A stretch of DNA of 64,000 nucleotides from Sulfurospirillum sp. UBA2217. GTDB lineage: Bacteria > Campylobacterota > Campylobacteria > Campylobacterales > Sulfurospirillaceae. The DNA is taken from positions 169,208 to 233,207 of the forward strand of contig DCUJ01000012.1 of assembly GCA_002328495.1 (NCBI GenBank). The letters are read 5' to 3'. The notes beneath the pieces were generated by a model, which worked only from the letters and a program-made list of their open reading frames with translations, had not been told where the DNA came from and did no database searches. A program made the position numbers and the translations under genes. Shown here in pieces: positions 52,720-61,140 of this stretch (its first letter is position 1; each line of letters begins with the position of its first letter).

Positions 52720-52736
52720 ATTGTACTTAGGTACTA
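52720..52736. promoter_or_regulatory. Conserved adhesin-promoter motif, copy 2
   Basis: ATTGTACTTAGGTACTA lies 63 nt before the adhesin 2 ATG. A weak -10 (TATAGA on the minus strand at 52686-52681) lies 34 nt downstream. The motif sits just after the stop of the LuxR-type regulator gene, its best candidate ligand. Confidence 0.65.
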
Positions 52737-52749
52737 AAAATGAAAAATG

Positions 52750-53334
52750 CTATTGATTACGAAGTAAAAGGGCAAGAGCTAAGCGATCTTTAATATTGAG
52801 CCTACAATAAATAGCCGTTGCGTGGGCTTTAACCGTACGAACAGTAATATCTAATTTTTCAGCAATCTCTTTATGAGAGTCACCTTGCGCTAATAAGATA
52901 GCGACTTCAGATTCCCTATGTGTCAGATGGTTTAGTGGATTTGTCTCTTTTTTTGGCATAGAGGGAAGCCCACGGATTAAGAGTGTAATATACTCTGGAG
53001 AAAGCCATACATTTCCTTCCATAATAGCTTGGGATGCTGAAAGTAAATACGACTCATGCATCAAGGTATTGCCATATCCTTTAGCACCCAATTCTAAAGC
53101 AAGGCGCGCTTGTTCAAAGGTAGGGGTCGTTGAGAGAACGATTACATGTAAAGAAAAAATACTCTTCTTTTGTTCTTCATTCAAATGGCATAAAACATCA
53201 TCGTGAATGACTATTAGTGCTTCATTACTTAAGTATGAAGGGATTGTTTCTCTCACAATAGGACTGTATATCGCCAAGATATTTGACCAACGTTTTTGTA
53301 ACGATTGATTTTTTGTAACAATATAAAATCTCAT
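52750..53334 (-). CDS. LuxR-type transcriptional regulator of the adhesin locus
   Basis: The 194-aa protein has an N-terminal receiver-like domain (about 1-120). The usual aspartate pocket is not clear (ALIVIHDDVLCHLNE) and the conserved Lys motif is missing, so it may not be phosphorylated. The C-terminal LuxR helix-turn-helix is typical: LTHRESEVAILLAQGDSHKEI then TVRTVKAHATAIYCRLNIKDR. It starts one base after the stop of the HlyD-type gene and lies directly before adhesin 2. The layout recalls CsgD/VpsT-like biofilm activators; that analogy is inference. Confidence 0.88.
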   Translation of the reverse strand: MRFYIVTKNQSLQKRWSNILAIYSPIVRETIPSYLSNEALIVIHDDVLCHLNEEQKKSIFSLHVIVLSTTPTFEQARLALELGAKGYGNTLMHESYLLSASQAIMEGNVWLSPEYITLLIRGLPSMPKKETNPLNHLTHRESEVAILLAQGDSHKEIAEKLDITVRTVKAHATAIYCRLNIKDRLALALLLRNQ

Positions 53335-54669
53335 TTATCGCTCCGTAAACATATATTGTTTTGCTTTTAAAATAGGCTTCAAGATATACTGCATCACGGT
53401 TTTCTTACCCGTAATAATATCAACATTGAGTGTCATACCCGGGGCAATATTGAGTGGTTTTTCTTCCGTACCAAAATATTTTTTTTCTGTTTGTACTCTT
53501 ACGATATAGTAAATGTTATCTCGTTTATCTGTTGTAGAGTCTGGGCTTATGGTAACTACTTTACCACTGAGCGATCCATATATTGCAAAATCATACGCTG
53601 TCACTTTTACAATAGCCTCTTGTCCTGGATATAAAAATGCAATGTCAGAAGGTTTAATTTTGACCTCAGCTAACAGTCCCTCTTCTGTGGGAACAATTTC
53701 TATTAAATTATCTCCTGGTTTAATCACACCCCCTATTGTATTAACATAGAGTTTTTGAACAAGCCCATTTATGGGAGATTTAAGTGTTGTTCGAACCACT
53801 TGATCTGCCAAAGAAGCACTCTCTGCCATAATTCGGTTATATTCTGTTTGAGCTTCATTAAGCTCAATCTGAGCTTTTGTTGTAAACTCTGAACGCACTT
53901 CTCTCATCTTATTTTCAATCTCCGAAATAGCTGCTTCAAGTCTTGGAATAGAAGCTATCATCCCATGATAGCGCTCTTCAAGACTACTCAGTTCTCTTTG
54001 AAGTTTTAAAAAATCTACTTTTGACTTAACCCCTTGTGCGACTAAAGGCTCAGATATTTTAACCTCTTCTTTGATATACGTAAGCGCTTTTCTTTGCTCC
54101 GCAATACGCCCCTGTGTTTCAAATTTATCATTTTTCTTTTGAATATATTGTTCATTAAGACCTGAAAGTTGTGCATTAAGTCGCTCTTTATTGGAGATGA
54201 AAAGATGGCGCTCTTGTAGAATTTGAGAAGGAATTTCTTTTAAATCTTTTGCTTCTGGTAGAAATTCACCATTTTCAATTTCAGCGCGCAAACGTACCAT
54301 CTTAGCTCGAAGTTGTGCGGCTTTGTAGCCCATACTTTCATACGTAGAAGAGGATTTGAGATTGTTAATTTTTAAAAGAACTTGATCTTCTTTGACGCTT
54401 TCTCCTTCTCTCACCAAAATTTCCTCTAAAATACCGCCTTCAAGATGTTGAATCATCTGGTTTTCACCACTGGGAATGACTTTACCTTCGCCTCTTACAA
54501 TCTCATCAATGGGAGAAAAACTTGCCCAAAGAAGAAATAAAGAGATACTAAAGATCCAAAAAAAGATCACCCATCTAAATTGTTTGGGATGTTCTTCCAA
54601 AACAGCCGCTGATAGGCTTCGCATGAAGGCATAATCTCTTGCGTCAAATGAAACTATTTTTTTACTCAT
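53335..54669 (-). CDS. Type I secretion membrane fusion protein (HlyD/LapC type)
   Basis: The 444-aa protein has one N-terminal TM segment (WVIFFWIFSISLFLLWASF near residue 33), the biotinyl-lipoyl-like half (GEGKVIPSGENQMIQHLEGGILEEILVREG), a long coiled coil (about 120-290) and the second beta domain (VVRTTLKSPINGLVQKLYVNTIGG, AIVKVTAYDFAIYGSLSG). It links the ABC transporter to the outer-membrane channel. It overlaps the ABC gene by 4 nt and touches the regulator gene. A LapC role is supported by the adjoining adhesin genes. Confidence 0.93.
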   Translation of the reverse strand: MSKKIVSFDARDYAFMRSLSAAVLEEHPKQFRWVIFFWIFSISLFLLWASFSPIDEIVRGEGKVIPSGENQMIQHLEGGILEEILVREGESVKEDQVLLKINNLKSSSTYESMGYKAAQLRAKMVRLRAEIENGEFLPEAKDLKEIPSQILQERHLFISNKERLNAQLSGLNEQYIQKKNDKFETQGRIAEQRKALTYIKEEVKISEPLVAQGVKSKVDFLKLQRELSSLEERYHGMIASIPRLEAAISEIENKMREVRSEFTTKAQIELNEAQTEYNRIMAESASLADQVVRTTLKSPINGLVQKLYVNTIGGVIKPGDNLIEIVPTEEGLLAEVKIKPSDIAFLYPGQEAIVKVTAYDFAIYGSLSGKVVTISPDSTTDKRDNIYYIVRVQTEKKYFGTEEKPLNIAPGMTLNVDIITGKKTVMQYILKPILKAKQYMFTER

Positions 54670-56846
54670 GAGATATTTCCTGCCAGTTTTGCTAAAACTT
54701 CTTTTTTTGGCCCATCGAGATAAATCTTTCCCTCATGCATCACGATGATGCGATCAACAATTTCTAACAAAGTATTTTTTTGTGTTATAAAAATAGCCGT
54801 TTTATCATCAATATAACTTTTAAGATTGGCTATAAGCCGAGCTTCACTGAGCTGGTCCATGGCATTGGTTGGCTCATCCATCATGATGATAGGTGATTCA
54901 AACAACATAGCCCTAGCAATTCCAATGCTTTGTCTCTGTCCACCAGAAAGTCCCATACCTCGCTCACCAATAGGCATTTCATACCCTTGTGGATGTCTTT
55001 TGATAAATTCATCAGCCCCAGAAATCACAGAGGCACGAAGCATCTGTTCATCACCAACACGAGAGGAGCGATACAAAATATTTTCTTTAGCTGTTCCTTT
55101 AAAGAGATTGATATCTTGCGAAACATAAGAGATATTTTTACGTAAATCAATCGGGTCAATTTGATTGATATCAATACCGTCCAAAAAAATAGCACCACTT
55201 TGTGGTTCATACAAGTGTAATAACAATTTTGCAATCGTACTTTTACCCGAACCTATTCGTCCGATAATGGCTATTTTTTCCTTTGGTTTTATTTTAAATG
55301 AAATATTTTGTAAAGACTGATGCTCACTTGCATCATAGGAAAAGGAAACATCGCGGAATTCTATCTCACCTTGTAAATCTGGACGTGTGATAAACTTTTT
55401 GCCATGAGGTCGTTCTGAGGGTTGAGCAATGATGTTGTTAATAACATCGTAGGCTGACTTGGCGTCCGAATAGTTCGATATCAAAGAAGCTGCTTGTCCC
55501 ATAGGGGCAACGGTACGTGATGATATAATGATAATACCAATGAGCCCTCCCATAGACAATTCATGCTCTCCAATAAGATAAACCCCTACAATAACTAACA
55601 AAACAGTCGTTAACTGAATCAAATAACCTGTAATTGTCGAAATTGATGTTGAAATCATGCGTGATTTTAGACTTTTTTGGGCTATTTCTCCTGTTGCTTC
55701 TTCCCAAGCCCACTGCATATGCCCTGTAACACCCAATGTTTTAAGGGTTTCGATATTTTGAAGAGCCTCTATCAAAATAGAGCTTTTAGCAGCCGATGCT
55801 TTGTGGGATTCTTCAATGCTCTCACGCAACATGTGGCGCATAAAAAAGGTATACCCTAAGATTAAAAGCATCATTACCAAAGGCACAACTGCCATCCAAC
55901 CACCAATATAGCCTATCACAAACAAAAAAAGAATCGCAAAAGGCATATCTACCAAAACTGTCAACGTAGCATTGGTTAAAAAAGAGCGAATCATATCAAA
56001 ATCTTTAAGATTGCTGGCAAATGAACCAACTGACTTTGGATGTGAAGCCATCTGCAAATCCATAACTTTTTCAAAAATCATCGAAGACATAATGACATCA
56101 CTTTTTTTACCAGCACGCTCCAATAAAATTGCCCTTGCAAACTTTAGGAAAGTATCAAGGGTATAAACAACTAAAACACCACTTGCAAACACCCAGAGTG
56201 TTTCTGTTGCATTATTAGGAATAACCCTATCGTAAACACTCATCGTAAATAAAGGACTGACCAAAACAAAAAGATTGATAAGAATCGTTGCCGATAGGAC
56301 ATCACGGTAAAATCCTGCTGATAATTTCAACGTATCCCAAAACCAATGCTTGTGTTTGATGTTAAGGGTCAAAGAATCATGTTCATCATAAACAAAAGGT
56401 CGTTTGATGAGAAAAGCAAAACCTGTATATTGTGAGGATAACTCTTGAAGTGAAACAATCTCTTCGATAGCCTCTATACCAGGTAATACAACTTTACATG
56501 TAAGCCTATCTTCACTGAAAGAATGCAAAATACATGCTTGAGAATTTTTGAGCAATAATATAATAGGAAGTTGTAAAGGTGATATAGACGCTAGCTTTCG
56601 AGTCACCAATGTACTTTTAAGCCCTGCCCTACTTGCAGCACGCGCAAACAAACCTTTGGATTCTTTAAGGTTATAAAGCCCTTGTGTTTCATCTTTAGGA
56701 GAAAGGGGCAACCCTGCCATCAGTGCTTCAGCACTGAATGGCTTATGATAGAGTTGCGTAAAAAGTACCAAGCATTGAAGCAAGGGGTCGATAGAAAAAG
56801 CTAAGCCTTGTGGGTCTTCAATTCTTTGTTCCATACCATCATTCAT
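54666..56846 (-). CDS. Type I secretion ABC transporter (LapB type)
   Basis: The 726-aa protein has an N-terminal C39-peptidase-like domain (about 1-150) without an evident catalytic Cys, as in RTX exporters that do not cut their substrate. A six-TM exporter domain and an ATPase domain follow: Walker A GRIGSGKST (near 535), signature GLSGGQRQSIGIARAM and Walker B PIIMMDEPT. It powers secretion of the RTX adhesins. It begins 26 nt after the TolC-like gene and overlaps the HlyD-type gene by 4 nt. Several upstream in-frame starts are absent, so the ATG at 56846 is taken. Confidence 0.94.
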   Translation of the reverse strand: MNDGMEQRIEDPQGLAFSIDPLLQCLVLFTQLYHKPFSAEALMAGLPLSPKDETQGLYNLKESKGLFARAASRAGLKSTLVTRKLASISPLQLPIILLLKNSQACILHSFSEDRLTCKVVLPGIEAIEEIVSLQELSSQYTGFAFLIKRPFVYDEHDSLTLNIKHKHWFWDTLKLSAGFYRDVLSATILINLFVLVSPLFTMSVYDRVIPNNATETLWVFASGVLVVYTLDTFLKFARAILLERAGKKSDVIMSSMIFEKVMDLQMASHPKSVGSFASNLKDFDMIRSFLTNATLTVLVDMPFAILFLFVIGYIGGWMAVVPLVMMLLILGYTFFMRHMLRESIEESHKASAAKSSILIEALQNIETLKTLGVTGHMQWAWEEATGEIAQKSLKSRMISTSISTITGYLIQLTTVLLVIVGVYLIGEHELSMGGLIGIIIISSRTVAPMGQAASLISNYSDAKSAYDVINNIIAQPSERPHGKKFITRPDLQGEIEFRDVSFSYDASEHQSLQNISFKIKPKEKIAIIGRIGSGKSTIAKLLLHLYEPQSGAIFLDGIDINQIDPIDLRKNISYVSQDINLFKGTAKENILYRSSRVGDEQMLRASVISGADEFIKRHPQGYEMPIGERGMGLSGGQRQSIGIARAMLFESPIIMMDEPTNAMDQLSEARLIANLKSYIDDKTAIFITQKNTLLEIVDRIIVMHEGKIYLDGPKKEVLAKLAGNIS

Positions 56847-56872
56847 ATCTAACTACCCTCTAAAACAATTTT

Positions 56873-58276
56873 TTATTCACCCGTTGCACGCTTTTCAAAA
56901 AGAAGCATACCAAGATTGGCATCATGGTCTAAGTTTGCATCCGCAACGTCCAAATTGACGGGTTGTGTATAATCCAACGCTTTTGAACCAAGAACATTTT
57001 GAACCATAGTCCCCATTGCATCAAGAATACGGTAATTGGAGAACAGTAAATCATTTTCAGCTTTAATCACTTGGGTACGTGCTGCAACAAAATCATTTTG
57101 TGCAACCAACAAATCCAATAAAGTTCTACGTCCCAAATCATACTCTTGTTGATAAAGTTCAAGCGTTTTTTCACTTGTTTTTGCATACTTTTGTAGAAAC
57201 TCAAGCTGTTGTGTTACATAGGTTTTAGCACTCCATGCCAATCTTCCTTGTTCATCTAGTTTGCGTATAACATCACGCTTTGTCTCTTGCTCACGTGAAA
57301 TTTGAGTCATACTTTTTGCAATTTGTGCTTCATCTGCACCCCCACGGTAGAGGTTGTACGAAATTTTGATACCAATAGAACTCTTTTCATCTTTTCCTTC
57401 AATACCGCTAATATCATCCGCCCAACTTTTACGGATATACGCATCGATTTTTGGATAGTAGTTTTTGTACGCTGCTTGACGTTGTGCTTCGGCTGATTTG
57501 ATATTGTAATGACTCACCAAAACAGAAGGATTGTGCTCTTTTGCAAAATCTTTCATCTCTATTTCACTGGCTGGGAGGACTCCAGAAAAAGAGACGGCTG
57601 CTAATTCTTCTGCTTTAACATAACGACCCAATACACGTTCAAGATTGAAAAGTGTATCTTCAAGATTGTTTTGAGCAACAATATAATTGGATTGTGCCAA
57701 CGATAAAGACGTATCTATTTTTTCAAACTCTGAACGGGTTGTAGAACCTGAGTCAAATAATTTTTTTACTTTGCTAAACACTTCTTCATGAAACGTGACA
57801 CTTTCTTTTGCTACCACAAGCGAATCTCGTGCTTTAAGAACAGCCACATATTGGCTGATAAAGCTATAAGCAATATCATTCGCGTTTTCGATATAGTGAT
57901 TAGCCGCAGCTAAAATACGAGCTTTTTGATAGTCTGCTTCATACATAGTACCAAAACCATTGAAAAGATTCTGCGTCAACTGTAAAGAATGCTCATAACT
58001 ACCCAGTGAAACTGTTGAGAAACTTGTACCTCTATTATCCGTTCTATCTTTTGAAAAGTTTCCACTATAATCCAAAGAAGGCAAATACTGCGACTCAGTA
58101 ATTCTTAAATCCTCAAGCGTTGCTTTGTAATTGTGCAACCGTTCTTGCACAATAGGATTCGTTGCAAGTACTTCATCAACACCTTCTTGAAGTGTTAATG
58201 CATTGAGTGAAGCTCCCGCAAAACAAAAAGGAATAACCATAAGACGAACAAGTCTTTCTTTAGAAAAACTAAGCAT
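56873..58276 (-). CDS. TolC-family outer-membrane channel (LapE type)
   Basis: The 467-aa protein has a signal peptide (LMVIPFCFAGASLNA) and two outer-membrane efflux repeats with long helices. DSGSTTRSEFEKIDTSLSLAQSNY is near residue 183 and the matching GRRTLLDLLVAQNDFVAARTQV near 393. It forms the trimeric outer-membrane duct of the type I system. It is the first gene of the minus-strand secretion unit, with AAGGAGG-like sequence before the ATG, and is divergent from the two-component genes. Confidence 0.93.
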   Translation of the reverse strand: MLSFSKERLVRLMVIPFCFAGASLNALTLQEGVDEVLATNPIVQERLHNYKATLEDLRITESQYLPSLDYSGNFSKDRTDNRGTSFSTVSLGSYEHSLQLTQNLFNGFGTMYEADYQKARILAAANHYIENANDIAYSFISQYVAVLKARDSLVVAKESVTFHEEVFSKVKKLFDSGSTTRSEFEKIDTSLSLAQSNYIVAQNNLEDTLFNLERVLGRYVKAEELAAVSFSGVLPASEIEMKDFAKEHNPSVLVSHYNIKSAEAQRQAAYKNYYPKIDAYIRKSWADDISGIEGKDEKSSIGIKISYNLYRGGADEAQIAKSMTQISREQETKRDVIRKLDEQGRLAWSAKTYVTQQLEFLQKYAKTSEKTLELYQQEYDLGRRTLLDLLVAQNDFVAARTQVIKAENDLLFSNYRILDAMGTMVQNVLGSKALDYTQPVNLDVADANLDHDANLGMLLFEKRATGE

Positions 58277-58317
58277 ATCGAACCTCCAAGGAAGATTATT
58301 TTATTGTTACACAAACT

Positions 58318-58338
58318 CTCTAAAGAACTTCTTTAGAG
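58318..58338. promoter_or_regulatory. 10-bp perfect inverted repeat before the TolC-like gene
   Basis: CTCTAAAGAA and TTCTTTAGAG are separated by one base. It lies 42 nt upstream of the TolC-like start codon and downstream of the candidate -10 at 58398-58403 (TATAAT, minus). It would therefore be in the transcript leader as a hairpin, or act as an operator. Confidence 0.5.
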
Positions 58339-58438
58339 CCATCACGAAAACCTACTGACGAAACCAGCTTACGAACAAACCAATCTCTATGAAGATAATT
58401 ATATAAATAAAAAACCACATATTGGTCACATTTATACA

Positions 58439-58461
58439 TATCATACTCAAGCAGTATGATA
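58439..58461. promoter_or_regulatory. 9-bp inverted repeat before the sensor kinase gene
   Basis: TATCATACT and AGTATGATA are separated by five bases and end 31 nt before the kinase ATG. The position in a divergent promoter region makes it a candidate site for the response regulator at 59643, which could then control both its own operon and the secretion genes. Confidence 0.5.
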
Positions 58462-58492
58462 CATTAAGTTAAAACTTGATAAATTTAATCTT

Positions 58493-59650
58493 ATGAAAAC
58501 ATTTAATTTACCTTTTAATATTGAAACCAAAATGGCGACAGAAGAGAGAAGAAAAAAAATCATATGGTTTATGCATGCCGTATGTTTTTTTATCTTTTTG
58601 ATTCATATTCTCATGGATCTATACTATCAAGACTACCAAATAATTCCTCTTACCATAACGATGCTTGGACTCATTTTTGTCTCCTTTTTTATGTTCTATC
58701 AAAAAGGAAAATATGATTATGCTTCTTATGTTCTACTCGCTATATTAGCGATTGAAATCATTGCTGCTATGTTTATCTATCATTTTGATGATTATACCCC
58801 TGGATTCATTTTTCCTTTTATATTAGGTGCATTTTCTCTCTTTAGCTGGAAAAGAGGCTTGCTGTTTAGCATTTCATTTCTACTTGTTTTAGCGCTATTA
58901 CTCTTTTTTTACCACAATGCATTGAGTACGAGTATTTTTTTACACAATAACGTCGCTATTGCAAATTTTCTCTCTATTTTAGTGATTATTTTTGTTTTTG
59001 CTATTTATTATGAAACAACGCGCATTGATGCCTATAAAAGACTTATTAATTCAAACTATAAAAAAGATTTACTCTACAATGAAATCCATCACAGAGTCAA
59101 AAACAATTTAAACATCGTCTCTTCAATGCTTGCTATCCAAGCTGAACTTGAGGATAAAAAAACGCAAGACATCATCAAAGTCAGTAAAGACAGAATAGAC
59201 TCTATAGCCTTAGTGCATTCCATGTTGTATGTTTCCAATGATATGGAAAAGGTGAATGCAAAACTTTTTATAGAAAAATTAGCTTTAAATATTCAAGGTA
59301 CCATTGATAGACCTATTTCCATCATATTTAAACTTGCAGAAATAGAGCTCTCTTTAAATGAAATCATCCCCCTTGGCTTGATTATCAATGAATTATTGAC
59401 CAATAGTTTTAAACATGCCTTTAAAGATATCGAAAAACCAATCATCATTATCGTGCTACACGCTCGTAAAAAAAGTGTTAACGTAACCTATTATGACAAC
59501 GGTTTAAGTTGTGCAAAACCTGAATACGAACAAGGATTAGGGGTCAAACTAGTGGCTTTAAATGTTAAACAACTCAAAGGCACTTTAAAAATCAGTCGAA
59601 ATCATGGTTTGCGTTATAAAATCACCTATCAAAGAAGTTTACATGTATAA
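58493..59650 (+). CDS. Membrane histidine kinase, HisKA_2 type
   Basis: The 385-aa protein has six TM segments in residues 22-185 without a large periplasmic domain. A HisKA_2 dimerisation motif follows (LLYNEIHHRVKNNLNIVSSML, phospho-His near residue 202), with an ATPase domain (IPLGLIINELLTNSFKHAF near 292; YYDNGLSCAKPEYEQGLG). HisKA_2 kinases often sense through unusual membrane inputs. No ribosome site is evident before the ATG. It overlaps the regulator gene by 8 nt and is divergent from the secretion operon, so it probably controls adhesin export (inference). Confidence 0.9.
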   Translation: MKTFNLPFNIETKMATEERRKKIIWFMHAVCFFIFLIHILMDLYYQDYQIIPLTITMLGLIFVSFFMFYQKGKYDYASYVLLAILAIEIIAAMFIYHFDDYTPGFIFPFILGAFSLFSWKRGLLFSISFLLVLALLLFFYHNALSTSIFLHNNVAIANFLSILVIIFVFAIYYETTRIDAYKRLINSNYKKDLLYNEIHHRVKNNLNIVSSMLAIQAELEDKKTQDIIKVSKDRIDSIALVHSMLYVSNDMEKVNAKLFIEKLALNIQGTIDRPISIIFKLAEIELSLNEIIPLGLIINELLTNSFKHAFKDIEKPIIIIVLHARKKSVNVTYYDNGLSCAKPEYEQGLGVKLVALNVKQLKGTLKISRNHGLRYKITYQRSLHV

Positions 59651-60317
59651 AATTTTGATTGTAGAAGATGAAGCGATTGCGGCAGAATATTTAAAAATTA
59701 TTTTAGAAAAAAGGGGCTGGGAAGTTGTCGACATCGTGGACAATGGCGAAGATGCTATTAAGTCTATCTATCAAAGCAATCCCCAGTTAGTTTTGATGGA
59801 CATTATGATTAGAGGTCCAAAAAGTGGTTGTGAAGTTGCCATGGATATTCGCAGAATCAGCCATTGCTCTATTGTCTTTGCAACAGCATACGCGGATGAT
59901 GAAATGATAAATTATGCAATGGATGTTAATGCCGATGGCTATATCATGAAGCCTTATAGCGAACGCGAGATTATTGCTACTATTTCACTATTAAGTGCCA
60001 AACACAATCACCACAATCCTCTTAAAACAAGTAAAATCAAAGGAGGTTTTGTATTTAATCATGAAACCCATTTATTGTATAAAAATTTTGAACTTATCCA
60101 ACTTGGACCCAAAGCATTAAAGTTACTCCAAATGCTTTGTAGCAACAAAACTTCCTACGTTCATTACGAAAAACTCTATGCACATATTTGGGATGATGAG
60201 ATAAACCTCAAAAAACTTCAGATGCTTATCTACCGCATCAGGGAAATATGTGAATATGATTTCATCGAAAATATCAATGGTGTCGGCTACCAAATCAAAA
60301 TTGATTATTCTCTATAA
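59643..60317 (+). CDS. Response regulator with winged-helix output
   Basis: The 224-aa protein starts at MYKILIVEDEAIAAEY; an in-frame ATG 39 nt earlier is rejected because the receiver fold begins here. The receiver has VEDE, the phospho-acceptor in LVLMDIMIRGPKSG and IMKPYSE. The C-terminal part (LGPKALKLLQMLCSNKTSYVHYEKLYAHIWDD, INGVGYQIKI) is an OmpR-type winged helix. The ATG lies within TTACATGTAT, which also carries the last codons of the kinase gene. It is the partner of the upstream kinase. Confidence 0.9.
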   Translation: MYKILIVEDEAIAAEYLKIILEKRGWEVVDIVDNGEDAIKSIYQSNPQLVLMDIMIRGPKSGCEVAMDIRRISHCSIVFATAYADDEMINYAMDVNADGYIMKPYSEREIIATISLLSAKHNHHNPLKTSKIKGGFVFNHETHLLYKNFELIQLGPKALKLLQMLCSNKTSYVHYEKLYAHIWDDEINLKKLQMLIYRIREICEYDFIENINGVGYQIKIDYSL

Positions 60318-60318
60318 A

Positions 60319-61137
60319 TTACTGTAAATACACCGCTTCAAAGGTAGCTAAAGGAGCCATTCGTGCTTTGTTCAGTATCAAGACCCCGTCTTTGATGGTA
60401 TAGTTATCCACACGTTCTAACACGTCAAGAAATTCACGTTCTTCTTGAAGGTAGGGGCATGCCATCATCGTGGAAGCCATTTTAGAAAAAGAGATACGAT
60501 TCCCAGCGTTAAGTTCATAACTTCCGATTAAAAGATTACAGCCACTAAAGCCCTGTACACGGTTGTTTTCGATTTTGAGTAAGAGGTAAGGTTCACGTTG
60601 CTTTTCATTTAAGACAACGGCTTTCCCCATGATACCAATGAGTTTCCAATAAATCTCTTGTATCTGTTCGGTATGTGCTTCTACCGAAGCTTCGCTAGAG
60701 GCTTTTTTGAGCTCATATTCACCTGTTTTTGACTCAAGCGCATGACCTTCTTGGTCAAGCATGATTAAACGATTTTCACCCACACGGTACCATATACGCC
60801 CACCTTGTATGCCTTCAAGGGTTATTTTTCCTCTCCTTTCATCCCAATGGAATTTTCCTTGTTCTACAAAAGGGGTGTTGGATTTTCCAAGGTAAAGAAG
60901 ACTCAGTTTGTAAAATCCCTCCAAAGAGAGCACTAACTCCGTTTTTATCCCCTCACAATCCGCACATGGAGTGATGCCTTGGTATGTTCCATTCCAATCA
61001 AGAGCGTTTTGGCTCGTGTCTCCTCCTACAATATGTGCTGGTTTAGGAACGACGACTTGTTCGTGCGTACTGCTTGAACACCCCCATAGCAGGAAGCCAA
61101 TCACAAAAGCTATCAATGATGTAAAAATAGTTTGCAT
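60319..61137 (-). CDS. NlpE-like and META domain lipoprotein
   Basis: The 272-aa protein has a lipobox (LLWGCSSS, Cys20). An NlpE N-terminal domain (about 48-145) has WNGTYQGITPCADCEGIKTEL, with the CxxC of copper/surface-sensing NlpE. A META (HslJ-like) domain follows (about 165-270; YWKLIGIMGKAVVLNE, VQGFSGCNLLIGSYEL, MACPYLQEE). It is probably an outer-membrane lipoprotein for envelope or metal stress. It lies 3 nt after the antiporter gene and converges on the response regulator gene. Confidence 0.88.
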   Translation of the reverse strand: MQTIFTSLIAFVIGFLLWGCSSSTHEQVVVPKPAHIVGGDTSQNALDWNGTYQGITPCADCEGIKTELVLSLEGFYKLSLLYLGKSNTPFVEQGKFHWDERRGKITLEGIQGGRIWYRVGENRLIMLDQEGHALESKTGEYELKKASSEASVEAHTEQIQEIYWKLIGIMGKAVVLNEKQREPYLLLKIENNRVQGFSGCNLLIGSYELNAGNRISFSKMASTMMACPYLQEEREFLDVLERVDNYTIKDGVLILNKARMAPLATFEAVYLQ

Positions 61138-61140
61138 GGA

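Noticed and set aside
59604..59642. Earlier ATG for the response regulator gene
   Set aside because: It would add 13 residues with no family counterpart before the receiver start; the ATG at 59643 gives the standard MYKILIVEDE beginning.
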